From DASRQK01 sp040392005 (lineage in GTDB: Bacteria; Bacteroidota; Bacteroidia; Sphingobacteriales; Sphingobacteriaceae): 64,000 nucleotides of DNA. The stretch spans positions 35,224 to 99,223 of the forward strand of contig JBEBWT010000004.1 in assembly GCA_040392005.1 (NCBI GenBank), in the 5' to 3' direction. The translations under genes were made by a program, and so were the position numbers. How positions within the stretch are numbered: the first letter of the stretch is position 1; every line of letters begins with the position of its first letter. The notes under the pieces were generated by a model. It worked only from the letters and a program-made list of their open reading frames with translations. It was not told where the DNA came from and made no database searches. Below are positions 33,542 to 43,564 of the stretch, in pieces.

Positions 33542-36380
33542 AATAACTTTCGACCGGCTCACAGGTACAGACCAGGTTACGGTCGCCGACCGAGTTATTG
33601 ACCCGATTGACCGAAGGCCAGAATTTGCTCTCAAACACATAATCCAATGGGAATACGGCCTGCTTTCTGGGATAAGGATGTGACCAATTATCCTCGCCCA
33701 GGTCTGCCTGAGTGTGAGGGGCATTTTTCAATGGATTGTCTTCCTTATCCAGGGTCCCTTCCTCAATTTCCTGCAATTCTGCGCGGATAGCAGCCAGGGC
33801 ATCACAGAAGCGGTCCAGTTCCTCTTTATCTTCACTTTCAGTGGGTTCCACCATAATAGTGCCAGGAACCGGGAAACTCAGGGTCGGCGGGTGGAAATTG
33901 AAGTCCAGCATTCGCTTCGCCACGTCCTCAGCCTCAATACCGATCCTCTTGAATGTCCGCAGATCCACAATAAATTCGTGCGCACAGGTATCATTGATCC
34001 CCGAATACAGAATATCAAAAGATTCACTGATCCGTTTTTTCATATAGTTGGCATTCAGGATGGCTACTTTGGTGGCTTCGGACAATCCCTCTGCTCCCAT
34101 CAGGCGCACATAGCCATAAGAGGCCAGCATGATATAAGCAGAACCATAAGGGGCTGCTGACACCAGGTAGTTGTAATTCCGGGTTTCTACCGATCCGCCG
34201 GGCAGGAACGGAACCAGATGCCCGGCCACACAGATCGGGCCGACTCCGGGGCCACCGCCACCGTGTGGGATCGCAAAAGTTTTGTGCAGGTTGAGATGAC
34301 AGACATCTGCACCCAGAAATCCGGGTGACGTCAGGCCGATCTGCGCATTCAGGTTTGCACCATCCATATAAACCTGTCCTCCCTTTTCGTGTACGATACG
34401 GATGATTTCCTTCACCGTTTCCTCATAGATTCCATAGGTGGATGGATAGGTCACCATCACTCCTCCCAGGTTCTCGGCATGCAGTTCTGCCTTGGCTTTC
34501 AGATCCTCCAGGTCAATATTGCCGTTGGCCAATGCCAATACGGGCATCACCTTATAGCCGGCCATCACCGCCGATGCGGGGTTGGTACCGTGGGCTGAAA
34601 CCGGGATCAACATAATGTTACGGTGATCCTGGCCGATGCTCTGGTGGTATTTGCGGATGGTCAAAAGTCCGGCATATTCCCCCTGGGCCCCACTGTTCGG
34701 ATGAATGGTCGATCCGGACATGCCGGTGATGGCACTCAGGTAATCTTCCATCTCGCCAATGACCTGCAAATATCCTTCTGCCTGATCCTGCGGGGCAAAG
34801 GGGTGGATATGGGCCCATTGAGGATTGCTCAGCGGGATCAATTCACTGGCCGCATTGAGTTTCATGGTACAGCTCCCCAATGTGATCATACTGGTATTCA
34901 GGCTCAAATCCCTATTCTCCAGCTTTTTGAGGTACCGCATCATTTTGGTTTCGCTGTGGTAGGTGTTGAAGATCGGATGCTCCATAAAAGGGGCATTGCG
35001 CGATAGGTCCGCGGGGATTCCGGGGGCTGCGGTAGTCGCATGATCAGCCTGTGATTTTCCGGTCAGACCGGTCAGAATGCCTGTCAGCAGATCAAGATCG
35101 GCAGGAACGGTGATTTCATCCAGGGAGACACCAATCCGTGTATCGGAAATATAACGCAGATTGACTTCACTGGCGGCGGCACGGGAACGAATGGCATCCA
35201 CCTGATCCGTTTCGACCACCAATGTGTCAAAGAAAGAGTCTGAAACCAGTTTCAGTCCGGCTGCATGGAGCCTGCCGTACAATTCTTTGGTCAGGCTGTG
35301 GATGGTACCTGCAATGTGTTTCAGGCCTTCCGGTCCGTGATAGACCCCATACATGGCCGCCATATTGGCCAGCAGGGCTTGTGCGGTACAAATATTGGAG
35401 GTTGCCTTCTCCCTTTTGATATGTTGTTCACGGGTTTGCAGGGCCAGGCGCAAGGCCCGTCCACCTTTTGAATCCACACTGACTCCCACCATCCGTCCGG
35501 GTATCAGGCGTTTGAATTCTTCCGTCGTTGTGAAATAGGCAGCATGCGGCCCTCCGAATCCCATTGGCACACCAAAGCGCTGTGTATTGCCAAAGGCAGC
35601 GTCAGCCCCCATTTCACCAGGTGATTTCAGCAGCGTCAATGCCAGCAAATCCGCAGCAAAAGCCACATATCCGCCTGCAGCATGGACTTGTTCCACAAAT
35701 GCAGTGTAATCTTGCGCTGCACCTACGTTATTGGGGTATTGTACAATGGCGCCAAAGAAACTTTCATCGATTACAGCATGCTGGTAATCTCCCACGACCA
35801 ACTCTATTCCAATAGGTTCCGCCCTGGTTTCCAATAGACCCATAGTTTGCGGAAACAGGTGCTGATCCACAAAGAATTTTGGTTTCTCTACACTGTTCTT
35901 GTTTTTGTTCACTGCGTGGAAAAACATGGACATGGCCTCTGCCGCAGCAGTCCCCTCATCCAGTAGGGAAGCATTGGAAATCGGCAGGCCGGAGAGGTCA
36001 CTGGCAATCGTCTGGAAATTCAGGAGACTTTCCAGTCTTCCCTGGGAAATCTCTGCCTGATAAGGCGTGTATTGCGTGTACCAGCCTGGATTTTCAAATA
36101 AGTTCCGCTGAATCACACTTGGCGTAATCGTACCGTAATAACCCTGACCGATAAAGTTCTTCCAAACCTTGTTCTTTTGGGAAATAGCATTGATATGTTC
36201 AAGGTATTCCCTTTCTGTCATAGCCGCCGGCAACTGAATAGCCGACCGGTCGCGGATCGGTTCGGGCACTACGTGATCTACCAATTCATCCAGGGATCCA
36301 TACCCTACCAGATCCAACATGGCCTTTGTCTCCCCCGCATCCGGACCCAGGTGCCTTCTGCTAAATTTATCGAAACTCAT
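33531..36380 (-). CDS. gcvP: Glycine dehydrogenase (glycine cleavage P protein)
   Basis: This 949-aa single-chain P protein (both halves fused, homodimer type) decarboxylates glycine with PLP and passes the aminomethyl group to lipoylated H protein. The N-terminal half begins RRHLGPDAGETKAML. In the C-terminal half the PLP lysine is in NLHKTFAIPHGGGGPGVGP at about residue 700. No glycine riboswitch is visible upstream. TAACTTTG (36468-36461, minus) fits a -7 element but lacks a -33 partner. gcvT lies about 17 kb away; gcvH is not in the window. Confidence 0.97.
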   Translation of the reverse strand: MSFDKFSRRHLGPDAGETKAMLDLVGYGSLDELVDHVVPEPIRDRSAIQLPAAMTEREYLEHINAISQKNKVWKNFIGQGYYGTITPSVIQRNLFENPGWYTQYTPYQAEISQGRLESLLNFQTIASDLSGLPISNASLLDEGTAAAEAMSMFFHAVNKNKNSVEKPKFFVDQHLFPQTMGLLETRAEPIGIELVVGDYQHAVIDESFFGAIVQYPNNVGAAQDYTAFVEQVHAAGGYVAFAADLLALTLLKSPGEMGADAAFGNTQRFGVPMGFGGPHAAYFTTTEEFKRLIPGRMVGVSVDSKGGRALRLALQTREQHIKREKATSNICTAQALLANMAAMYGVYHGPEGLKHIAGTIHSLTKELYGRLHAAGLKLVSDSFFDTLVVETDQVDAIRSRAAASEVNLRYISDTRIGVSLDEITVPADLDLLTGILTGLTGKSQADHATTAAPGIPADLSRNAPFMEHPIFNTYHSETKMMRYLKKLENRDLSLNTSMITLGSCTMKLNAASELIPLSNPQWAHIHPFAPQDQAEGYLQVIGEMEDYLSAITGMSGSTIHPNSGAQGEYAGLLTIRKYHQSIGQDHRNIMLIPVSAHGTNPASAVMAGYKVMPVLALANGNIDLEDLKAKAELHAENLGGVMVTYPSTYGIYEETVKEIIRIVHEKGGQVYMDGANLNAQIGLTSPGFLGADVCHLNLHKTFAIPHGGGGPGVGPICVAGHLVPFLPGGSVETRNYNYLVSAAPYGSAYIMLASYGYVRLMGAEGLSEATKVAILNANYMKKRISESFDILYSGINDTCAHEFIVDLRTFKRIGIEAEDVAKRMLDFNFHPPTLSFPVPGTIMVEPTESEDKEELDRFCDALAAIRAELQEIEEGTLDKEDNPLKNAPHTQADLGEDNWSHPYPRKQAVFPLDYVFESKFWPSVNRVNNSVGDRNLVCTCEPVESYFEG

Positions 36381-36476
36381 TATGATTAAAAATTATAAAA
36401 TACCAGTTCTAAAATATTATAAAATACCCGTACAAATAATATAGATTAAATATGAAAGTGCAAAGTTACGAAAAAA

Positions 36477-37340
36477 TCAGTGGGTCTGTAACCAGGAAAC
36501 TATTTTCTGAAAGACGTCCAGCATGACCATCATAGAAAAACCGTGCCCCTCGTCCGGATACAGGACCATCTGGGAGGGAATACCCAGGGCATCCAATCGT
36601 TGATGCAATTTTGTCGCCTGGCTGACGATCACCAAGGTATCTGCCCGTCCATGGAAAGTAAGGGTGGGGACCGCACTTTCCGCATGTAAATAATAAATGG
36701 GACTGGCGGAGACGGCGATGGGGGCCAGATGATCCGGTGTCCCCAGAAAATTGGTGATGATCTGGTCGGCCTCACTACCGTCCGGACGGGCTTCTTTGTC
36801 TGTCAGATCGGTGGGGCCAAACAGGTTGATCACGGATTTCACTTGTTTCTTTTTATCAAAACCATAGGCGTAAAGCATGGCAAGATGAGCCCCGGCACTC
36901 CCTCCCATCAGGGTATATTCATCCGCTTTGTACCCGTAGGTGGAAGCTTGTTCTGTCAGAAAACCGATGGCGCGCTGTACATCTTCCAACTGGGCCGGAT
37001 AACGGTCCCTCCCCTCCTTTACAAGCCGATAGTTGATGGAAGCCAGGGCATAACCCTGTTTACCGGACAACTCCTGGATCAGGATCTCCGGCAATTGCGA
37101 TTTGCTGCCCTGCACCCAGGACCCTCCGTGGATAAAGACCATAAGTCTGGTTTGCGGACCCGGATCATTGGGCAAAAACAGATCCAGCACATGCCGGGGA
37201 TTGCCCTCATCGCCATAAGTGATATCTTTGTGGGATTGATAGCTGCTGACCGGTCCGGTTTGCGCCAATCCACGGCCCACCCCCATCAGGAATACGGCAG
37301 TCAAGAGCAGTAGCCTGACAAAATTTCGCTTCGTATGCAT
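36477..37340 (-). CDS. Exported alpha/beta-hydrolase (esterase, BD-FAE-like)
   Basis: This 287-aa protein starts at MHTKRNFVRLLLL, which gives a clean signal peptide (cleavage after GRGLAQ); the frame is open 26 codons further upstream without family similarity. It has an alpha/beta-hydrolase fold with the oxyanion motif IHGGSWVQG, nucleophile GGSAGAHLA (Ser about 140), the catalytic Asp in FHGRADTLV and His in DEGHGF. It is related to feruloyl-esterase/acetyl-xylan-esterase-like secreted enzymes; the substrate is unknown. It is divergent from the S9 peptidase with 100 bp between them. Confidence 0.88.
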   Translation of the reverse strand: MHTKRNFVRLLLLTAVFLMGVGRGLAQTGPVSSYQSHKDITYGDEGNPRHVLDLFLPNDPGPQTRLMVFIHGGSWVQGSKSQLPEILIQELSGKQGYALASINYRLVKEGRDRYPAQLEDVQRAIGFLTEQASTYGYKADEYTLMGGSAGAHLAMLYAYGFDKKKQVKSVINLFGPTDLTDKEARPDGSEADQIITNFLGTPDHLAPIAVSASPIYYLHAESAVPTLTFHGRADTLVIVSQATKLHQRLDALGIPSQMVLYPDEGHGFSMMVMLDVFQKIVSWLQTH

Positions 37341-37440
37341 TGATATAAAATGTAAGTTATGTGTTATAGTTTGTGGATTACCCACGCAATCTACAAAAAA
37401 AATAGTTACTTTGGACACAGCAGTTTAAATCGTGAATCTC

Positions 37441-39888
37441 ATGTATAAAAAGTTTCTTTTTCTCTTGTTTCTTGGGCTGTCCGGTGTGGCTTTTGCCCAG
37501 CATCAAAGTAGTCTGACCGTTGAAAAAATTATGCGGGACCCCAAATGGATCGGCACTTCCCCGGAGGGGATTTTCTGGGATCAGAGCAGCCGGCACGTCT
37601 ATTTCAACTGGAATCCCGAAGCTGCGGACCTGACTTCGCTTTATCGGATTCCTGCCAACGGAAGCGGATCACAGACTCCTGAAAAGGTGGACTGGGAAAC
37701 ACAGCAGGGCCTGATCCGTCAATATGTGTATGATGCCAGCAAACAAAACATGCTGTTTGCCCGGCAGGGAGATATTTATCTAAAAAATCTGAAGTCCGGA
37801 GCAGAAAGGAGATTGACCAATACCGTGGCAACGGAAAACGCCCCCCGATTTGGCCCGGATGAAAAAAGCATTATTTTCCAGCAGGGGGATAATTTTTTCG
37901 AGTTACATCTGGACAAAAACGAGTTGGTCCAATTGAGCAATTTCAACCGGGGCAGTGGTGGTGCGGCCGGAGCAGGGGTCCTGATGGGAATGGGTGGGGG
38001 CCGGAGTCAGACAGCTACGGCCCCCCAAAGGGGCGGACGGGGATCGGAAAGCCGGCAGAATGAATGGCTGAATACAGATCAGTTGGATCTGTTTGATGTA
38101 TTGCAAGAAAATAAAAGAATGGATTCGGTCAGAAGGGCCCAGCGGGAAGGACAGCGTACTGTACCTCAGATGAAAGCCATCTCCATCGGGGAAGGCCTGC
38201 TTTCGTCGCAACAGATCAGTCCGGACCTGCGTTATATCAGCTACCGGATTACCACGCCGGCTACCGGCAACAAAAATACGATTGTACCAAATTATGTGAC
38301 CGAATCGGGTTATACCGAGGATATTCCCGGCAGAACCAAAGTAGGCAATACACTGTCGGTCTCCAAAAGCTATCTATACGACCGGGAGAAAGACACCATT
38401 ATGTTGATCCAGACCGGTCAGATCCCTGGAATAAAGGATCTGCCGGATTATTGGGATGATTACCCGGCGGAGAAGGAAGCATTACTCAGGAAAAACGAAG
38501 ACCGCAATGTGACCGTCTCCGGACCTTACTGGAACAAAAGCGGCTCTGCGGCATTTGTGGTTATTTCAGCCTCGGACAATAAGGATCGCTGGATTATGCG
38601 TCTGCACCCCGAAGATGGTTCGCTAACGCTGATCGACCGGCAGCGGGATGAGGCCTGGATTGCAGGCCCCGGTATCGGAGGCGGTTTTGGAGGCGGGAGT
38701 CTCGGCTGGATCAATGAAAACACCCTCTATTTCCAAAGTGAAGCAAGCGGTTATTCACACCTATATACCGCCAATATCCATTCCGGGGAAAAGAAACAAC
38801 TCACCGAAGGCCATTGGGAAGTTCAATCCCTGCAATTATCCGCTGATAAAAAGCATTTTTACCTCCGGGGCAATAAAGAACATCCGGGAATTACCCATTT
38901 TTACCGTTTGCCGGTGGGCGGCGGAGAGCTGGTGCAGATTACCAGTATGAAAGGGGGAAATGAGGTCACGCTATCCCCGGATGAGAAGTGGCTGGCCATC
39001 CGTTATTCCTTCTCGAACAAACCCTGGGAATTATACATTCAGGAGAATAAACCGGGAGCGGAAGCCAAACAGGTGACTGCTTCGCTGACCGAAGAATTCA
39101 AGGCTTATCCCTGGCGGGAACCGGAAGTGATTTCCTTCAAAAACCGCCACGGAGATGATGTTTATGCACGGATCTATCAGCCTGATCAGCCGAAAGCAAG
39201 CCGTCCTGCCGTAATTTTTGTACATGGCGCGGGCTATCTTCAAAATGTGCATTACTGGTGGAGCCAGTATTTCAGGGAGTATATGTTCCACAATCTGCTG
39301 ACAGATCTGGGCTATACCGTATTGGACATTGACTTTACGGCCAGCTCCGGTTACGGGCGGAATCACCGCACGGGGATCTACCGGCATATGGGAGGAAAAG
39401 ATCTGAGCGATCAGGTGGACGGAGCGAAGCTGCTGGTGGAAAAATATGGAGTCAATCCCAAAAACATCGGCCTGTATGGGGGTTCATATGGTGGTTTCAT
39501 CACGCTGATGGCCCTGTTCAATGAACCGGATGTCTTTGCTGCCGGTGCGGCATTGCGGTCGGTCACCGATTGGGCACACTATAATCACGGTTACACGGCC
39601 AACATCCTGAATGAACCATTTACAGATCCGATCGCTTACAGGCGTTCTTCTCCGATCTATTTTGCAGATGGGTTAAAGGGGCATCTGCTGATGGCCCACG
39701 GAATGGTGGATGTCAATGTGCACTTCCAGGATATTGTGCGTCTCAGCCAGCGGCTGATCGAATTGGGCAAAGACAATTGGGAACTGGCCGTGTATCCGGT
39801 AGAGGATCATGGTTTTGTCACCCCCAGCTCCTGGACGGATGAATATAAACGCATCCTGAAATTGTTTGAAGAACGCCTGACGAACTGA
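37441..39888 (+). CDS. Exported prolyl-oligopeptidase-family (S9) peptidase
   Basis: This 815-aa protein starts at the ATG giving MYKKFLFLLF; an in-frame GTG three codons upstream is less likely. The signal peptide ends at VAFAQ. It has a beta-propeller-like N-terminal part (to about residue 550) with a Gly/Met-rich low-complexity insertion around 175-205. The S9 catalytic domain has the nucleophile in GLYGGSYGGF, the Asp in MAHGMVDVNVH and the His in VEDHGF. It probably degrades peptides in the periplasm or outside the cell, as in dipeptidyl-peptidase-IV-like enzymes. It ends 23 bp before the convergent YifB gene. Confidence 0.93.
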   Translation: MYKKFLFLLFLGLSGVAFAQHQSSLTVEKIMRDPKWIGTSPEGIFWDQSSRHVYFNWNPEAADLTSLYRIPANGSGSQTPEKVDWETQQGLIRQYVYDASKQNMLFARQGDIYLKNLKSGAERRLTNTVATENAPRFGPDEKSIIFQQGDNFFELHLDKNELVQLSNFNRGSGGAAGAGVLMGMGGGRSQTATAPQRGGRGSESRQNEWLNTDQLDLFDVLQENKRMDSVRRAQREGQRTVPQMKAISIGEGLLSSQQISPDLRYISYRITTPATGNKNTIVPNYVTESGYTEDIPGRTKVGNTLSVSKSYLYDREKDTIMLIQTGQIPGIKDLPDYWDDYPAEKEALLRKNEDRNVTVSGPYWNKSGSAAFVVISASDNKDRWIMRLHPEDGSLTLIDRQRDEAWIAGPGIGGGFGGGSLGWINENTLYFQSEASGYSHLYTANIHSGEKKQLTEGHWEVQSLQLSADKKHFYLRGNKEHPGITHFYRLPVGGGELVQITSMKGGNEVTLSPDEKWLAIRYSFSNKPWELYIQENKPGAEAKQVTASLTEEFKAYPWREPEVISFKNRHGDDVYARIYQPDQPKASRPAVIFVHGAGYLQNVHYWWSQYFREYMFHNLLTDLGYTVLDIDFTASSGYGRNHRTGIYRHMGGKDLSDQVDGAKLLVEKYGVNPKNIGLYGGSYGGFITLMALFNEPDVFAAGAALRSVTDWAHYNHGYTANILNEPFTDPIAYRRSSPIYFADGLKGHLLMAHGMVDVNVHFQDIVRLSQRLIELGKDNWELAVYPVEDHGFVTPSSWTDEYKRILKLFEERLTN

Positions 39889-39911
39889 TGGACCATCTGC
39901 GGATTTGGGTT

Positions 39912-41447
39912 CTAAGCTACCCACTGATTCCAGTCAAGGCTTCGGTACTGAATGGCTTCAGCCAGATGCGGGACGTCAATCTGATCTGAACCGTCCAGAT
40001 CCGCAATCGTCCGCGCCACTTTCAGGATACGGTTGTAGGCTCTTGCGGAGATACTGAGTCGTTCCATCGCCATACGGAGCAGCTCCCGGCCTTCCTGACC
40101 GATGACCGAGTGCATACTAAGCTGATGATGGTCCATCTGCGCATTGCAGGAAGTGTTCCCGGGTTTCGTGCCAAAGCGTTTTCGCTGGACTGCCCTCGCA
40201 AGGACCACCCGCTCCTGCACCATTTTACTGTTTTCCTGTGCACGGCCCGCATTCAGCTCATCAAAACTGAGGGGTGCAACCTCAATGTGCATATCAATCC
40301 GGTCGAGTAGAGGGCCTGAAACCTTACCCAGATACTGCCGGATCTCCCGGGGTCCGCAGATGCATGATTTCGAGGGATGGTTCAGATATCCGCAGGGACA
40401 AGGATTCATAGATGCAACCAACATAAAATCCGCAGGAAATTCTGCACTGATCTTTGCTCTGGTTACGGTCATGCTACGGGATTCGAGCGGCTGTCGCAAC
40501 ACCTCCAGCACAGATCGTTTAAACTCGGGCAATTCGTCCATAAATAGTACCCCATTATGTGCCAGGGAGATTTCACCCGGATAAGGATAGGGGCCTCCCC
40601 CGGCCAGGGCAATAGGTGAAATGGTATGATGAGGGGCACGGAAAGGGCGTGAAGACAACACGGGCCGGGCCGTCATCAGCTTTCCGGCAATTGAATATAT
40701 CTGCGTAGTCTCCAGTAGCTCCTGATGGCTGAGTGGAGGCAGGATGGTGGGCAGTAACCGGGCCAGCATGGTCTTGCCCGATCCGGGAGGGCCGAACAGC
40801 AGCACATTATGACCACCGGCAGCCGCAATCTCCAATGCCCGCTTGGGCATTTCCTGACCACGGACATCTGAAAAATCCATCCCTCGCGAAGGCAGGATTC
40901 CGGGGGTGTGACCCTGGAAGATCTCTTTGGGTTTGTTGGTTTTGTTTTTCAGGAATGAAACCGTTTCCTTCAGACCGGATAATCCGTAAACAGCCACACT
41001 TTGCACAATGGCCGCTTCTTCTGCATTGGCTTCCGGGACAACGGCTCCTGAAATCCCAAGTTCCCTAGCGAGTAGTGTCGTTGGCAAGACCCCTCTTACC
41101 GGCAACAGATCGCCTGCCAATGAAAGCTCTCCGAAAAACAGCAGATCATCCAAAAGTGTCGGATCCAATTGTTTGGAGGCCGCCAGAATACCCAGGGCAA
41201 TAGGTAGGTCAAAGGCAGAACCTTCCTTGCGGATATAGGCAGGAGCCAGATTGACCACAATTTTCTGGCGGGGCATCCTGAATCCGGCAGACACCAGCGC
41301 GCTTTCAATCCGCTGCAAACTTTCCCTGACCGCTACGTCGGGCAGACCAACGATATGATAGCGGACACCCCTGGAAATATGGACCTCAATCGTAATCAAT
41401 TGGGCGACGGCACCACAAATGGCGCCACTATAAACCTTAACCAGCAT
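39912..41447 (-). CDS. YifB/ComM family Mg-chelatase-like AAA+ ATPase
   Basis: This 511-aa protein has an N-terminal Lon-substrate-binding-like/ChlI domain (about 1-165), then an AAA+ module with Walker A GPPGSGKTMLA at about residue 220 and Walker B-type FMDELPEF near 305. A cysteine set in PCPCGYLNHPSKSCICGP follows, and a C-terminal Mg-chelatase domain ends with AEAIQYRSLDW. Relatives such as ComM are helicases that promote branch migration of DNA taken up during transformation; in non-competent bacteria the role is unclear. It is separated from cdsA by 114 bp of AT-rich DNA with no obvious sites. Confidence 0.94.
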   Translation of the reverse strand: MLVKVYSGAICGAVAQLITIEVHISRGVRYHIVGLPDVAVRESLQRIESALVSAGFRMPRQKIVVNLAPAYIRKEGSAFDLPIALGILAASKQLDPTLLDDLLFFGELSLAGDLLPVRGVLPTTLLARELGISGAVVPEANAEEAAIVQSVAVYGLSGLKETVSFLKNKTNKPKEIFQGHTPGILPSRGMDFSDVRGQEMPKRALEIAAAGGHNVLLFGPPGSGKTMLARLLPTILPPLSHQELLETTQIYSIAGKLMTARPVLSSRPFRAPHHTISPIALAGGGPYPYPGEISLAHNGVLFMDELPEFKRSVLEVLRQPLESRSMTVTRAKISAEFPADFMLVASMNPCPCGYLNHPSKSCICGPREIRQYLGKVSGPLLDRIDMHIEVAPLSFDELNAGRAQENSKMVQERVVLARAVQRKRFGTKPGNTSCNAQMDHHQLSMHSVIGQEGRELLRMAMERLSISARAYNRILKVARTIADLDGSDQIDVPHLAEAIQYRSLDWNQWVA

Positions 41448-41561
41448 AGTTATTATTTCAAATTAAATGCAAATTAAAATATTTAATTTAAAATAACAAA
41501 TAAATCTGTTTCTTTTTATACCAACGTGATTCGGAATAAAAATATTATGGAAAAAGAATGT

Positions 41562-42392
41562 TTAAAACAGAAGTAGAAACAGATAAACGACCGGCGCGGC
41601 CAGCAGTAACCCGTCGAAGCGGTCCAGCAAGCCTCCGTGTCCCGGCAGAATACTACCCGAATCCTTGACATTCAGGCTCCTTTTGAGCAAGGATTCGACA
41701 AGATCCCCAAGTGTACCTACCACAGCAATGAGGACTGCTACAACCAGCCAATGCCACAGGGCCAAGGTGCTGTCTGTCTGATTGAAAAGGATAATAGCCA
41801 CCAGAATGGTCGAAATCAGCCCTCCGGCAAACCCTTCCCAGGTCTTTTTGGGAGAAATCCGTTCAAACAGCTTGTGCCGTCCGAATGATCTGCCGATCAG
41901 GTAGGCTCCTGTATCATTGGCCCAAAGTATCAGCAAAAATCCCAGCGGCAACAGTCCATTAAACGCCCCCTGAATAAAGCCCAGGAGATAAAAACAATAA
42001 AAGGGAAGCAGTACATACACATAGCCAAGTATGGTACCGGCAATCCGACCGAACGGGAGTGAATCGACACGGTACAATTGCCGGATCAGCATGAGCGGTA
42101 CAACCAAAAGGATCAGTGCCGTCAGCGAGGAGTGGACAACACCCAGATTCACCAGCATCAACAGCGCAAGGCCGAGAGCACCCAACAGGCCACCGATCCA
42201 TCTGTCAGGCCTGATTCCGGAAGGTTGGCCGGCCTCCGTCTCTCTTCCGGATGGATCGAACATACCGTAAAATTCGATCAGGCAGGCCACCCCCAGCAGC
42301 AGGTAAAATCCGGAAAACACCCACGGCCCCAGAAATACCGAAGCCAGCATGACCAGGACAAAAAACAATCCGGTAATCGCGCGTGTTTTCAT
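41562..42392 (-). CDS. cdsA: Phosphatidate cytidylyltransferase (CDP-diglyceride synthase)
   Basis: This 276-aa inner-membrane enzyme has about eight helices and makes CDP-diacylglycerol from phosphatidate and CTP. The family signature is intact near the C-terminus: LLKRSLNVKDSGSILPGHGG followed by LLDRFDGLL. A short hydrophilic insertion at about residues 50-65 (DPSGRETEAGQPSG) expands the first loop. It is the last gene of an operon with the Prc-type peptidase, CPBP and DUF2007 genes, 6 bp after the latter. Confidence 0.94.
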   Translation of the reverse strand: MKTRAITGLFFVLVMLASVFLGPWVFSGFYLLLGVACLIEFYGMFDPSGRETEAGQPSGIRPDRWIGGLLGALGLALLMLVNLGVVHSSLTALILLVVPLMLIRQLYRVDSLPFGRIAGTILGYVYVLLPFYCFYLLGFIQGAFNGLLPLGFLLILWANDTGAYLIGRSFGRHKLFERISPKKTWEGFAGGLISTILVAIILFNQTDSTLALWHWLVVAVLIAVVGTLGDLVESLLKRSLNVKDSGSILPGHGGLLDRFDGLLLAAPVVYLFLLLF

Positions 42393-42398
42393 CTCCTG

Positions 42399-42626
42399 TC
42401 AGTCTAATTGATCCGGGTTTTCCGGCACATCCTGTACAGCGAGCAATAACCTGGCGGCTGCCTCCTGACTCTCGTGCACATAGAGTTCCAGTAGCCCAAA
42501 CCGATAAGAAGAGTCCTGTTTGTTCAATAATACAGTGGGGATATCGTGTTCTTCCAGCATTTGTTTAGTCAGTTCCATTTCAATAGGATTGGATCCTGCC
42601 AGTAGTTTTACCCAGTTTTTTTCCAT
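42399..42626 (-). CDS. DUF2007-like small signal-transducing protein
   Basis: This 75-aa soluble protein starts at MEKNWVKLL. The frame is open 17 codons further upstream, but the conserved part begins here. The ferredoxin-like DUF2007 pattern is recognisable (AGSNPIEMELTKQMLEEHDI, then FGLLELYVHESQEAAARLLL). Members are often described as putative PII-like or signal-transducing proteins without a proven role. It overlaps the end of the CPBP gene by 19 bp and precedes cdsA by 6 bp. Confidence 0.8.
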   Translation of the reverse strand: MEKNWVKLLAGSNPIEMELTKQMLEEHDIPTVLLNKQDSSYRFGLLELYVHESQEAAARLLLAVQDVPENPDQLD

Positions 42627-43549
42627 AAATTCACAAATTTGATCCGTACCCACAATGCCCACAGGGCGAGCCCACATATTACAAAGCTAATAAAATAAGC
42701 ATAATCCGGAATACTCCCCTCAAAATTCATACTACTGAGTGTCTTGCCCTGCTTCTGATAGATATAGCTGGCAACCAGAACCGTTGTATTATTGACAAAA
42801 TGGGCAAATATAGGCACCCATAAATTCTTGCTCCAGAAAAACAGGTAGCCAAACAACACTCCAAGCACCATCCTGGGCAAAAAGCCGTAAAACTGCAGAT
42901 GGATCGCACTAAAAATAATGGCGACCATCCATATCGCAAGGTGCGGATTGCCGAACCAACGATGCAAAATGGTTTGAAGACAGCCCCGGAACAACAATTC
43001 TTCCCCTACGGCCGCAAGGACAGCGACGACAAGCAAATTGGATAAAAACCCGAACAGACTGGTATCGGCCAGCAGCTTCACGGTGATTTCTTCCATCTGG
43101 GCTTCTTTGTCCAGCATCCATTCTTCGAGTCCTGACCAGCCGGCCGGAAGGGAAAGCCGGCCGTTGAGCGTTCCCAGCCATTCAATGACGGGACCGGAGG
43201 ACAGGGTGATAATCAGCACCAGCAGAAAAATCGCCAGATCCAGTCCTCCCCGCCGATCAAAATACTGTCCGATGTTTTTCCCGTAGAAAGCCCCCAGTGC
43301 CAGCGGGGGCAGGATGAACATCCCCACACTTGAAAAGGCCTGAATGATCAGGATAAAAGCGGTGTTGCTTCCCTGATTCTCCGCTGCAAGCAAAATCTCT
43401 CCCACATCGGAGGTCCCCGTAAAGATTACGCCTAAAATCAAGCCCAGCAGCCCTCCCACAATCGCCCCGACCAGCACAAATACCAGCAACATCACCAATA
43501 ACTGGAGCGAATTTGTATGAATTGAACCCTGTCCTGACGAATCGGCCAT
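42608..43549 (-). CDS. CPBP family intramembrane glutamic endopeptidase
   Basis: This 313-aa multi-helix membrane protein has the CPBP (Abi/CaaX-protease-like) motifs: the paired glutamates and arginine in GEELLFRGCLQ near residue 197, FSAIHLQF near 235, and the late FAHFVNNTT near 265. It may cleave membrane proteins or peptides; the substrate is unknown. It follows the Prc-type peptidase by 15 bp. Confidence 0.92.
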   Translation of the reverse strand: MADSSGQGSIHTNSLQLLVMLLVFVLVGAIVGGLLGLILGVIFTGTSDVGEILLAAENQGSNTAFILIIQAFSSVGMFILPPLALGAFYGKNIGQYFDRRGGLDLAIFLLVLIITLSSGPVIEWLGTLNGRLSLPAGWSGLEEWMLDKEAQMEEITVKLLADTSLFGFLSNLLVVAVLAAVGEELLFRGCLQTILHRWFGNPHLAIWMVAIIFSAIHLQFYGFLPRMVLGVLFGYLFFWSKNLWVPIFAHFVNNTTVLVASYIYQKQGKTLSSMNFEGSIPDYAYFISFVICGLALWALWVRIKFVNLWKKTG

Positions 43550-43564
43550 ACAGATATCCCGAAA